The position numbers were made by a program, and so were the translations under genes. The notes beneath the pieces were generated by a model, which did not search any database, was not told where the DNA came from, and saw nothing but the letters and a program-made list of their open reading frames with translations. Shown here one piece after another: positions 1-6,555 of a stretch of DNA of 50,304 bases. This DNA comes from Pseudomonas graminis (GTDB lineage: Bacteria > Pseudomonadota > Gammaproteobacteria > Pseudomonadales > Pseudomonadaceae). Every line of letters begins with the position of its first letter. Position 1 is the stretch's first letter. The DNA lies in the NCBI RefSeq assembly GCF_900111735.1, contig NZ_FOHW01000037.1:1-50304 (forward strand), given 5' to 3'.

Positions 1-705
1 GCAAACCTCCGCAGCCGCCGCAAAAATATTCCCAATCGCGGCCTGAGGGTCGTAGGCCCAAAGATCGCCTGCGGCATGAACCAACTGCTCCGCCTCACGC
101 AAATCAGCCTTGGCGTTGAGGTCCGGCTTGACCAGCTTCTCCAGACCATCAGCGATCTGAAAAAGTACGCCTTCCCCAAGCTTGCCCGCATCCTCGAGAA
201 TTCCGGGAAGCTTGCCCTGCGCCTGGCTCACAAAGTCATCAAGGGTCCCAACGATGGTGGCATTCAGATGCCCGATCAGAACCTCGATCAGCGCATCCCC
301 CAACACCATCTTCCCGGCCTGACGCATCTCCTGACGCACCAGAAACAGCATCGGTCGCAAGGTCATCCGCGCTGCCGCCATGCCCGGCGGGATGGGGATC
401 ATGCCGATCAGATTGATGCCCAAACTGACCCAGTCCAGAGGGTCACGCTTGTCACTGGTCGCAAGCCGGACAATGTCATTCAGCGCATCGACCAGCGCCA
501 TGATGTTGCCTACGACGGGAAGTCCACCCGCCACGGTCTTGATCCGCTCAAGCGTGACCACCCCGCCGCTGATCTCTTGCAGCCAGGCATCGAAACTGGC
601 CGTACCAAGACCAACGTCTTCAACCTGAATCAGATCAAGCGGAACAACCGCCACTTGAGGTTCGCGTTTCTCTCCACCAACGGGCAGATTTAAGGGGGTC
701 GCCAA
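1..705 (-). CDS. Rhs-type polymorphic toxin, N-terminal part (runs off left edge)
   Basis: This is an open frame of 235 codons that continues past base 1, so only the N-terminus is seen. It starts at TTG (705), eight bases after GGAGAG; no in-frame ATG lies upstream. The visible part begins LATPLNLPVGGEKREP and contains two hydrophobic stretches (around TVAGGLPVVGNIMALV and WVSLGINLIGMIP). They are followed by an amphipathic region with DALIEVLIGHLNATIVG. I recognise this from memory as the N-terminal translocation module found on Pseudomonas Rhs-repeat toxins delivered by type VI secretion. The YD repeats and the toxin tip would lie outside the window, so the toxic activity cannot be told. 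A sigma-54-like promoter sits 70-80 bases upstream. Confidence 0.72.
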   Translation of the reverse strand, partial: MATPLNLPVGGEKREPQVAVVPLDLIQVEDVGLGTASFDAWLQEISGGVVTLERIKTVAGGLPVVGNIMALVDALNDIVRLATSDKRDPLDWVSLGINLIGMIPIPPGMAAARMTLRPMLFLVRQEMRQAGKMVLGDALIEVLIGHLNATIVGTLDDFVSQAQGKLPGILEDAGKLGEGVLFQIADGLEKLVKPDLNAKADLREAEQLVHAAGDLWAYDPQAAIGNIFAAAAEVC

Positions 706-771
706 GGATGCTCTCCGTGCTCAAAAAACCATCCGAAAAGGCGTGAATGCCAATTCGGGGGCTACGGAAAT

Positions 772-787
772 ATCAAGGGCTGTGCCA
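772..787 (-). promoter_or_regulatory. candidate sigma-54 promoter for the Rhs gene
   Basis: Read on the minus strand the site is TGGCACAGCCCTTGAT. Against the RpoN consensus TGGCACG-N4-TTGCW it keeps the full TGGCAC, the right spacing and TTG; only the C of the -12 GC and the seventh base differ. It would start transcription near 760, about 55 bases before the TTG start codon. Sigma-54 control is common for type VI effector genes. No enhancer-binding site was identified. Confidence 0.45.
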
Positions 788-871
788 GCTACAAATTAAC
801 CAAACAAAAACAAAAGCTTAAGAAATAAAACGATAGGTTTTAGCGAACGCTAAACCCGAAACCCCATAAAA

Positions 872-1025
872 AGTGCGCAAGAAGTTGCGCACCCCTGCGC
901 AACTTCTTGCGCACTCGTCTGCAGGCCAGAGAAGACGTGGCTCACAGCGCAGAAAGCACCCTGGAACTCACAATCGACTGCGCAACTTCTTGCGCAGTCG
1001 ATCCCGCGACCTTCCCGTGGGAAGG
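872..1025. repeat. array of nested perfect palindromes (TGCGCAA-N4-TTGCGCA units)
   Basis: Three copies of the same 18-base palindrome occur: TGCGCAA-GAAG-TTGCGCA at 874-891, its mirror copy with CTTC at 896-913, and a third at 979-996. The first two copies also pair with each other as perfect 20-base arms (872-891 and 896-915) around a CCCC loop. The third extends to 13-base arms (973-985 and 990-1002). A further short palindrome CCTTCCC-GT-GGGAAGG lies at 1010-1025, just before the terminator. This could be a REP-like element, a cruciform or a structured transcript; which of these is not shown by sequence alone. Confidence 0.75.
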
Positions 1026-1041
1026 GAGGCAAGCAAGCGCA

Positions 1042-1080
1042 AAAAAAGGCGTTGCCCGCGAGGGCAACGCCTTTTCTTTT
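1042..1080. terminator. bidirectional intrinsic terminator
   Basis: A strong stem AAGGCGTTGCCC / GGGCAACGCCTT is closed by a GCGA loop. It has A-rich sequence on the left and TTTTCTTTT on the right, so it can end transcripts in both directions. It lies just past the stop of the lipoprotein gene (minus strand). Confidence 0.85.
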
Positions 1081-1093
1081 GATCAAAAATCGA

Positions 1094-1807
1094 TCAGGGC
1101 TGAGCGGGTTTCAACACGATCTTCGCAGGCTCAGTGCGCTCGATTTCACGCTGCATCTGCAACTCGAAATCGGGGTTGATCTTCGTCACGCGCTTGGTCA
1201 GCAATGTCGCCAGCCAAGGGTAGTCGTCTGTGCGCGGCACCTGCACGATAACGTCGCAGTTGAACGCTGTGACGTCTTCAGCGATGTCACTCAACTGACG
1301 GCGCAGCTGCTTCATGTCCCCAAGCTTCAACTCAATGGTCGTGCTCTCGGCGCTCGGGTCGATCACCTTCGCCTTGCGCTTGGCTTCGGCAGCGCGCAGA
1401 TCGGCTTCAGCCTTTTCCAGCTCGGCTTTGCGGGCGTGGGCGATAGCACCGTTCACGCCACTGGTCAGCGCCGGGGCCTTAGGCATCAGGGCGCGAGCGC
1501 GGCTGAGCGCAGTAGCGGCAGCATTCATGTCGCCTTTTTGCAGCACGATCTGACTGCGGCTCAAATACGCCTCAGCCAATTGGCGCTGGTATTGCTCGAG
1601 TCGGGGATCGTCCGGGGATTTGCTTTGCAGCGCCGCCAATTGATCTTCGGCGGTTGCCAGCTCACTGCTGGCGATGTTCTGTTCCAGCTGCTGATAGGCA
1701 TCGGGCGCAGCCACAGGTGCGGGCTGCTCGACGGGCTTGCTCTGGCAAGCGCCCAACAGGACGGAAAATGCAGCAAGCAGCAGATAACGGGATGCGAACG
1801 GCTTCAT
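1094..1807 (-). CDS. PA5502-like outer-membrane lipoprotein
   Basis: The 237-residue protein starts with a lipoprotein signal peptide (MKPFASRYLLLAAFSVLLGAC; lipobox LGAC, acylated Cys about residue 21). A Pro/Ala-rich tether and a long alpha-helical region of TPR-like character (residues about 35-160, rich in Ala, Leu, Glu and Lys) follow. The C-terminal part is of unknown fold. In P. aeruginosa a homologous lipoprotein (PA5502, from memory) also sits beside znuB, so the neighbourhood is conserved. It is separated from znuB by 157 bases, so it need not be in the zinc operon. Function is unknown; a link to zinc is only suggested by position. Confidence 0.75.
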   Translation of the reverse strand: MKPFASRYLLLAAFSVLLGACQSKPVEQPAPVAAPDAYQQLEQNIASSELATAEDQLAALQSKSPDDPRLEQYQRQLAEAYLSRSQIVLQKGDMNAAATALSRARALMPKAPALTSGVNGAIAHARKAELEKAEADLRAAEAKRKAKVIDPSAESTTIELKLGDMKQLRRQLSDIAEDVTAFNCDVIVQVPRTDDYPWLATLLTKRVTKINPDFELQMQREIERTEPAKIVLKPAQP

Positions 1808-1964
1808 TCCTGCGATTCTCTATTTGCGCAAAAAACGAGCAAGTCTACACACAACTGACTTGCACCGAAAATAACTGATCACTATCGGTGGGCGCGCAAG
1901 GAGTCATTGCACATTGCCGCCATTCGATTATTGCCGAGTATGACTCTACCCGCCACCCAAGGTT

Positions 1965-2747
1965 CTACCGCTTGGGCAAAAGGAAACTGAGTAGAAACAA
2001 GGTTGCCGCCGAGACCACGATAGACGGGCCTGCCGGGGTGTCCTTGAACCAGGACAGCGCCAGTCCCGCGCACACCGCAATCACGCCAATGACGCTTGCA
2101 CCCAGGGCCATTTGCTCTGGCGAACGGGCGTGACGTTGTGCCGCAGCGGCGGGGATGATCAGCAGCGAGGTAATCAACAACACCCCGACGATCTTCATGG
2201 CCACTGCGATGACCACGGCAATCAGCAGCATCAACGTCATGCGCAGGGTCGCCACCGGCAGACCTTCGACGGTCGCGAGCTCTTCATGCACGGTGATCGC
2301 CAGCAGCGGCCGCCATAGCGCACAGATCAACACCAGCACCAATGCGCTGCCTGCGAGAATCCAGGCCAGATCGTTCGGGCTGATGGCCAGCAGGTCGCCG
2401 AACAGATAGCCCATCAAGTCGATGCGCACATCGCGCATGAAGCTCAGCACCACCAGGCCCAGCGACAAAGTGCTTGGCGCGAGAATCCCCAGCAGTGTGT
2501 CGGAGGCCAGCGGTTGGCGCTGCTGCAGGGTCACCAGCAAAACCGCCAGCAGCAGGCAGCCCACGGTCACGGCGATCGTCGGGCTGATGTCCAGCAGAAA
2601 GCCCAGGGCCACGCCGAGCAGCGCGGCATGGGAGAGCGTGTCGCCAAAATAGGCCATGCGCCGCCAGACCACGAAAGACCCCAGAGGACCTGCCACTACC
2701 GCTAACGCGAGGCCTGCGAGCAAGGCGTAAAGAAGAAAATCAGCCAT
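1965..2747 (-). CDS. znuB: high-affinity zinc ABC transporter, permease ZnuB
   Basis: The 260-residue inner-membrane permease of the ABC-3 family moves zinc delivered by ZnuA. About eight hydrophobic segments are visible, with the family pattern GPLGSFVVWRRMAYFGDTL near the N-terminus. The start is set at ATG 2747 (MADFLLYALL), which matches the usual ZnuB N-terminus. A longer frame to 2849 exists, but that extension is only the antisense of the histidine repeats of znuC. The gene overlaps the end of znuC by 8 bases, so the two are translationally coupled. Confidence 0.93.
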   Translation of the reverse strand: MADFLLYALLAGLALAVVAGPLGSFVVWRRMAYFGDTLSHAALLGVALGFLLDISPTIAVTVGCLLLAVLLVTLQQRQPLASDTLLGILAPSTLSLGLVVLSFMRDVRIDLMGYLFGDLLAISPNDLAWILAGSALVLVLICALWRPLLAITVHEELATVEGLPVATLRMTLMLLIAVVIAVAMKIVGVLLITSLLIIPAAAAQRHARSPEQMALGASVIGVIAVCAGLALSWFKDTPAGPSIVVSAATLFLLSFLLPKR

Positions 2748-3564
2748 GCTTGCAGCTGTCCCCGTGGTCGTGAGTGTGGGTATGGACGTGGTCGTGAGTG
2801 TGGGTATGGACGTGGTCGTGAGCCGGGGCGGGTTGGCAGACTTCGCCATGCAGGTCGTGGGCGTGATCGTGATGATGGTGATAGATCGCCAGGCTCGGCG
2901 CGTTCAGGCCGAACAGCTCCACGAAAGCGGGATCGTTACTGACCTGCTCGGGGTGACCGGAGCAGCACACGTGACGGTTTAGGCAGACCACCTGATCGGT
3001 GGTGCTCATGACCAGATGCAGGTCATGGGAAACCATCAGCACGCCGCATTGATGCCGGTCGCGCAGCTGAGTGATCAGCGCGTACAGCTCGGCCTGCCCG
3101 GCCACGTCAACGCCCTGCACCGGCTCGTCGAGCACCAGCAGCTCCGGCTTGCGCAACAGCGCTCGCGCCAGCAACACGCGCTGCATCTCGCCACCGGAAA
3201 TCCCTTGCAGCGGGCTGTCGATGACCTTCTCGGCGCCGACCTCGATCAGCGCCGCCCGCGCGGTCTCCCGATCAACGCCGGGGACCAGACGCAGGAAACG
3301 CAGGACCGACAGCGGCAGCGTGGCGTCGATGTGCAGTTTTTGCGGCATGTAGCCGACACGCAGTTTCGGCTTGCGCCAGATTTCGCCCGAGTCAGCCTTG
3401 AGCAGCCCGAGAACGGCGCGCACCAGAGTGGTCTTGCCCGCGCCGTTTGGGCCGATCAGGGTGACGATTTCGCCCGAGCTGACGCTCAGCTGAATATGTT
3501 CCAGCACGCTCTGGCCGGCGCGGGTCACGCTGACGTCCTTCAGGCGAATCAGTGCATCGCTCAT
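2740..3564 (-). CDS. znuC: zinc ABC transporter ATP-binding subunit ZnuC with histidine-rich tail
   Basis: The 274-residue ATPase powers zinc import. Walker A GPNGAGKTT, Q-loop YMPQK, signature ISGGEMQRVLLARALL, Walker B LLVLDEPVQGVD and H-loop MVSHDLH are all present. After about residue 230 there is a tail very rich in His and Asp, ending in two copies of an eight-residue unit VHTHTHDH, which may buffer or sense zinc. The start at 3564 (MSDALIRL) shares one base with the zur stop (TGATG). An upstream alternative start adds only eight residues and ignores this coupling. The order is zur-znuC-znuB. Confidence 0.94.
   Translation of the reverse strand: MSDALIRLKDVSVTRAGQSVLEHIQLSVSSGEIVTLIGPNGAGKTTLVRAVLGLLKADSGEIWRKPKLRVGYMPQKLHIDATLPLSVLRFLRLVPGVDRETARAALIEVGAEKVIDSPLQGISGGEMQRVLLARALLRKPELLVLDEPVQGVDVAGQAELYALITQLRDRHQCGVLMVSHDLHLVMSTTDQVVCLNRHVCCSGHPEQVSNDPAFVELFGLNAPSLAIYHHHHDHAHDLHGEVCQPAPAHDHVHTHTHDHVHTHTHDHGDSCKHG
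2764..2822 (-). repeat. 24-base tandem repeat inside znuC (His-tail coding)
   Basis: The unit gtggtcgtgagtgtgggtat+ggac (24 bases, 2764-2787) is repeated exactly at 2788-2811. An 11-base partial third copy follows (2812-2822). In frame the unit encodes VHTHTHDH on the minus strand. Exact in-frame copies suggest that the unit number can change by slippage. Confidence 0.9.
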
Positions 3565-4046
3565 CAGGCGGCCTTGCACCCGGCACACACGCCGACGACT
3601 TCGACGGTTTGGGCTTCGACGTCAAACCCGACCTCATTGGCCGCGTCGACGATGGCCGAGCTGATGCTGCCGTGCTGCAACTCGATGGCAGCGTGGCACT
3701 CGCGGCAGATCAGAAATTGACCCTGATGCGCATGGGTCGGGTGGTTGCAACCGGCGAAGGCGTTCAATGACGCGATGCGGTGCACCAGGCCGTTTTCCAG
3801 CAGGAAGTCCAGCGCGCGGTACACCGTAGGCGGTGCGGCGCGGCGGCCATCTTCTTCGCTGAGCACGGCGAGGATGTCGTAGGCGCCCAGGGGTTTGTGG
3901 CTCTGCCAGACCAGTTCCAGCACGCGACGACGCAGGGCCGTCAGGCGCAGGCCTTTGCCCGCGCACAACGTGTCGGCTTCAGTGAGCGCACTGTGCACGC
4001 AGTGAGAGTGATCGTGGGGGCGACTGGCCAGGGGTGTTTTAGACAT
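3564..4046 (-). CDS. zur: zinc uptake regulator Zur (Fur family)
   Basis: The 160-residue Fur-family repressor has the N-terminal winged helix (LRLTALRRRVLELVW, then PPTVYRALDFLLENGLVHRI). A His-rich linker region (NHPTHAHQ) follows. The four structural-zinc cysteines are intact as CREC (residues 114-117) and CAGC (154-157). It is the first gene of zur-znuC-znuB and reads away from znuA, with a Zur-box-like site between them, so it very likely represses both units when zinc is plentiful. Fur itself is less likely because of the zinc-transporter context. Confidence 0.93.
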   Translation of the reverse strand: MSKTPLASRPHDHSHCVHSALTEADTLCAGKGLRLTALRRRVLELVWQSHKPLGAYDILAVLSEEDGRRAAPPTVYRALDFLLENGLVHRIASLNAFAGCNHPTHAHQGQFLICRECHAAIELQHGSISSAIVDAANEVGFDVEAQTVEVVGVCAGCKAA

Positions 4047-4067
4047 GAGCGGCGACGGCCTTTGAGA

Positions 4068-4090
4068 GAGACGTTATTATGTTACCCGTT
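4068..4090. promoter_or_regulatory. Zur-box-like operator between zur and znuA
   Basis: The 23 bases GAGACGTTATTATGTTACCC+GTT match the gammaproteobacterial Zur consensus (GAAATGTTATAATATAACAT+TTC) at about 14 of 23 positions, including the GTTAT core. The site lies 22 bases upstream of the zur start and 14 bases upstream of the znuA start, where it could control both promoters. Confidence 0.65.
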
Positions 4091-4103
4091 CCTGCCCCCA
4101 TGA

Positions 4104-5033
4104 GTGGTTATCGTGTCCCGACTTTTTTTACTTTTTGTCGTATTTATTACCGGTTTTTCAACCATCACTGCCGCCGAAGCCAGCGTCCGCGTCTTGACCA
4201 GCATCAAGCCGCTGCAGCTGATCGCCGCGGCTGTACAGGACGGAATCGCGGTGCCGGAAGTCCTGCTTCCGCCGGGCGCATCCCCTCATAACTACGCGCT
4301 GCGACCGTCCGACGTACGGCGCGTGCAGGAAGCCGATCTGCTGTACTGGATCGGCCCGAACATGGAGACATTCTTGCCTCGCGTGCTGTCCGGGCGCAGC
4401 AAGGCGTCAGTCCCGGTCGAATCGTTGCCGGGCATGCACCTGCGCCATTTCACCGCCAGCACCGAGCACCATGATGATGACGAAGATGAGCATGACCACG
4501 ATCACCGGCCGGGCAGCGTCGATGCGCATTTGTGGCTGTCGTCAGTCAATGCGCGGGTGATTGCGGCAAAGATGGCCGCTGACTTGAGTCAGGCCGATCC
4601 GGCCAATGCGGCGCGCTATGAGAGCAATGTGAAGGCCTTCGACGCGCGCCTTGACGCGCTGGACGCTCAAATCAAACAGCGGGTCGCCGGCATTTCAGGC
4701 AAGCAGTATTTCGTGTTCCACGAGGCGTTTGATTATTTCGAAGAGGCTTACGGGCTCAAGCATGCGGGCGTATTTGCCGTCAGCAGCGAGGTTCAGCCCG
4801 GTGCCCAGCACGTCGCCGCCATGCGCGCACGACTGACGGAGTTCGGCAAGACCTGCGTGTTCAGCGAGCCACCCCTCCGCCCGCGTCTGGCCGACACGCT
4901 CAGTGCCGGTTTGCCGGTCAAACTGGCAGAACTTGACGGATTGGGCGGTTACACGCCCGCCACAGCCCGAGGTTACGAGCAATTGCTGAGCAAGCTGGCG
5001 GATGATCTGGCGGGGTGTCTGGAGGGTTTGTGA
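4104..5033 (+). CDS. znuA: periplasmic zinc-binding protein ZnuA
   Basis: The 309-residue cluster A-I solute-binding protein captures periplasmic zinc for ZnuBC. It has a signal peptide (MSRLFLLFVVFITGFSTITAAEA). The zinc ligand histidines lie in SPHNYAL, DAHLWL and VFHEAFDYF. The family's charged His/Asp loop (EHHDDDEDEHDHDH) sits at residues about 120-135. There is no ATG: GTG 4104 or GTG 4113 must be used, and the latter gives a cleaner signal peptide (306 residues). It is transcribed divergently from zur. Confidence 0.92.
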   Translation: MVIVSRLFLLFVVFITGFSTITAAEASVRVLTSIKPLQLIAAAVQDGIAVPEVLLPPGASPHNYALRPSDVRRVQEADLLYWIGPNMETFLPRVLSGRSKASVPVESLPGMHLRHFTASTEHHDDDEDEHDHDHRPGSVDAHLWLSSVNARVIAAKMAADLSQADPANAARYESNVKAFDARLDALDAQIKQRVAGISGKQYFVFHEAFDYFEEAYGLKHAGVFAVSSEVQPGAQHVAAMRARLTEFGKTCVFSEPPLRPRLADTLSAGLPVKLAELDGLGGYTPATARGYEQLLSKLADDLAGCLEGL

Positions 5034-5048
5034 CGCAGTCGTAACACC

Positions 5049-5180
5049 TGTAGGAGCGTGGCTTGTCCCGCGTTCTGCCGCGCAGCGGCAGCAAACCGGA
5101 CAACGCGTCTGTACTGACAGTCCGCATTACCGGTTCACGGCTGCTATGCAACCGATCGCGGGACAAGCCACGCTCCTACA
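5049..5180. repeat. REP/REPIN-type inverted repeat
   Basis: Two perfect 24-base arms, tgtaggagcgtggcttgtcc(cgcg) at 5049-5072 and its reverse complement at 5157-5180, flank an 84-base core. The core contains its own small hairpin (CTGCCGCGCAGCGGCAG). This is the typical layout of a Pseudomonas REP doublet, placed between the convergent ends of znuA and thrB. No RAYT transposase is in the window. Confidence 0.85.
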
Positions 5181-5205
5181 GTGGATATGCGTAGGCTGAT
5201 ATGAC

Positions 5206-6156
5206 CTACAACGCAAACGGCAACGGAATATGCGTCTCCTGACGCTGTTCCAGGCGTTTACGGAATTCGTCCGGGTCATGGATCAACACGTCCTGCCCGG
5301 CGAAGCTTTCGGCGGCGATCAGGCGTGACAGCCAGAAGCGCACGCAACCGACACGCAGCATTGTCGACCACAGCTCGGCTTCGGCGGCGGTAAACGGCCT
5401 AAGCGCGGCGTAGGCACCCAGAAACGCCCGGGCTCGCGGCGCATCAATAGTGCCGTTCTCAAACGAGCACCAGTCATTCACGGCAATCGCCACGTCGTAC
5501 AGCATCGGCCCGGAACAGGCGTTGTAGAAGTCGATCACCCCCGTCAGGTGGGTGCCTTCAAACAGCGTGTTGTCGCGGAACAGGTCGGCGTGCAGATTGG
5601 CTCGCGGCAGCGCCATGATGCTCGCCTTGCGCCGTTGAATTTCCTCTACAGCCTTGGTCAGCAGCGCGCCCTGCGCGTCGTCCAGGTGAGAGATGAAATT
5701 GCCGCCCTCCTCCAGCATCCAGTCCAGACCACGGTCGGTTTTGCGTTCGATGGTCTGGCTGCGGGTGGCCATGTGCATGTGCGCCATGAACTCGCCAATC
5801 TGCACGCAATGCTGGGTGTTGGGCTGGGCCGGATGCTTGCCGGACAGACGCGGTTGAAGCAGCGCCGGTTTGCCTTTCAGCTCGCGCAGGGCCAGACCGT
5901 CAGTGGTGCGCAGTGCGTAGGGCACGGGCAGATTGGCGTCGTGTAGAACATCCAGCAGCTCGATAAAGAACGGCATTTCCTGAACCGGACCGCGCTCGAC
6001 CAGAGTCAGCACGAATTCACCCTGCTCCAGGCTGATGAAGAAATTGGTGTTTTCACTTCCAGCGGCAATGCCCTGAAAATCACGCAGGGCGCCAAGTTCG
6101 TACGGGGCGAGAAAAGCTTCCAGCTCGGGCCGAGCCAGGGGAGTAAAAACGGACAT
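5206..6156 (-). CDS. thrB: homoserine kinase, APH/choline-kinase fold
   Basis: The 316-residue kinase phosphorylates homoserine for threonine synthesis. It is the aminoglycoside-phosphotransferase-fold type used by Pseudomonas, not the GHMP type of E. coli. The catalytic loop NLHADLFRDN and the metal-binding segment GVIDFYNAC are present. It ends next to the REP element and is followed upstream by the DUF2782 gene (34-base gap), with which it probably forms one transcript. Length agrees with the family. Confidence 0.93.
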   Translation of the reverse strand: MSVFTPLARPELEAFLAPYELGALRDFQGIAAGSENTNFFISLEQGEFVLTLVERGPVQEMPFFIELLDVLHDANLPVPYALRTTDGLALRELKGKPALLQPRLSGKHPAQPNTQHCVQIGEFMAHMHMATRSQTIERKTDRGLDWMLEEGGNFISHLDDAQGALLTKAVEEIQRRKASIMALPRANLHADLFRDNTLFEGTHLTGVIDFYNACSGPMLYDVAIAVNDWCSFENGTIDAPRARAFLGAYAALRPFTAAEAELWSTMLRVGCVRFWLSRLIAAESFAGQDVLIHDPDEFRKRLEQRQETHIPLPFAL

Positions 6157-6190
6157 AGAAGACTGCCAGCAAAAGAGTGAATGTAGGGCG

Positions 6191-6481
6191 TTACCAGCTG
6201 AATAGTACCCATTGGGGTATCAGCATGTCCGGTTGATCCGAACGGATGAATTGACCACTTGTGCCATCGGCGCGCACCAGATAATACGGCTTGCCGTGTT
6301 TGGGCGTGATCTTCACGGCGTACACGAATCCGTTCGCACGATACTCCTTGATGAAGCCATCGCTGTCCTGACGAATCGTCACATCAGGCTCTGCCGACGG
6401 CGCGTCATCTTCCGCCGCGACCGCCAGCCACGGACAGGCAAGCAACCCGCCGAGCAGTAACAGGCGATTCAGCGCGCGCAT
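6191..6481 (-). CDS. DUF2782 periplasmic protein
   Basis: The 96-residue protein has a signal peptide (MRALNRLLLLGGLLACPWLAVAA) and a compact basic domain with EYRANGFVYAVKITPKHGKP and PYYLVRADG, which fit DUF2782. The Cys in LLACPW could be read as a weak lipobox but is followed by Pro, so export by signal peptidase I is more likely. It lies upstream of thrB and is divergent from polA across 74 bases. Function is unknown. Confidence 0.8.
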   Translation of the reverse strand: MRALNRLLLLGGLLACPWLAVAAEDDAPSAEPDVTIRQDSDGFIKEYRANGFVYAVKITPKHGKPYYLVRADGTSGQFIRSDQPDMLIPQWVLFSW

Positions 6482-6555
6482 GATAACCTTGTCCCTTTGT
6501 CGTCAACGGTCCGCGCATTCTAGCGCCGACCCCGCCGAAAAGGTTGATCTTGCAC

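Larger units (their letters stand above)
706..1093. other. 388-base gene-free gap with AT-rich stretch and hairpin cluster
   Basis: No credible gene is present. Bases 785-845 are AT-rich, unlike the surroundings, and include the small inverted repeat ggtttTAGCGaaCGCTaaacc. Bases 872-1002 hold the nested palindromes listed separately, and bases 1042-1080 hold a terminator. Short open frames here only follow the palindromes and have no ribosome site or family resemblance. Confidence 0.7.

Noticed and set aside
850..1086. Short frames across the palindrome cluster upstream of the lipoprotein gene
   Set aside because: Both strands are open only because of the repeated TGCGCAA palindromes; the frames run into the terminator and lack ribosome sites.
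2748..2849. Longer N-terminus for ZnuB with Thr/Ser/Ile repeats
   Set aside because: The repeats are the other reading frame of the znuC histidine repeat. The MADFLLYALL start matches the family and gives a short overlap with znuC.
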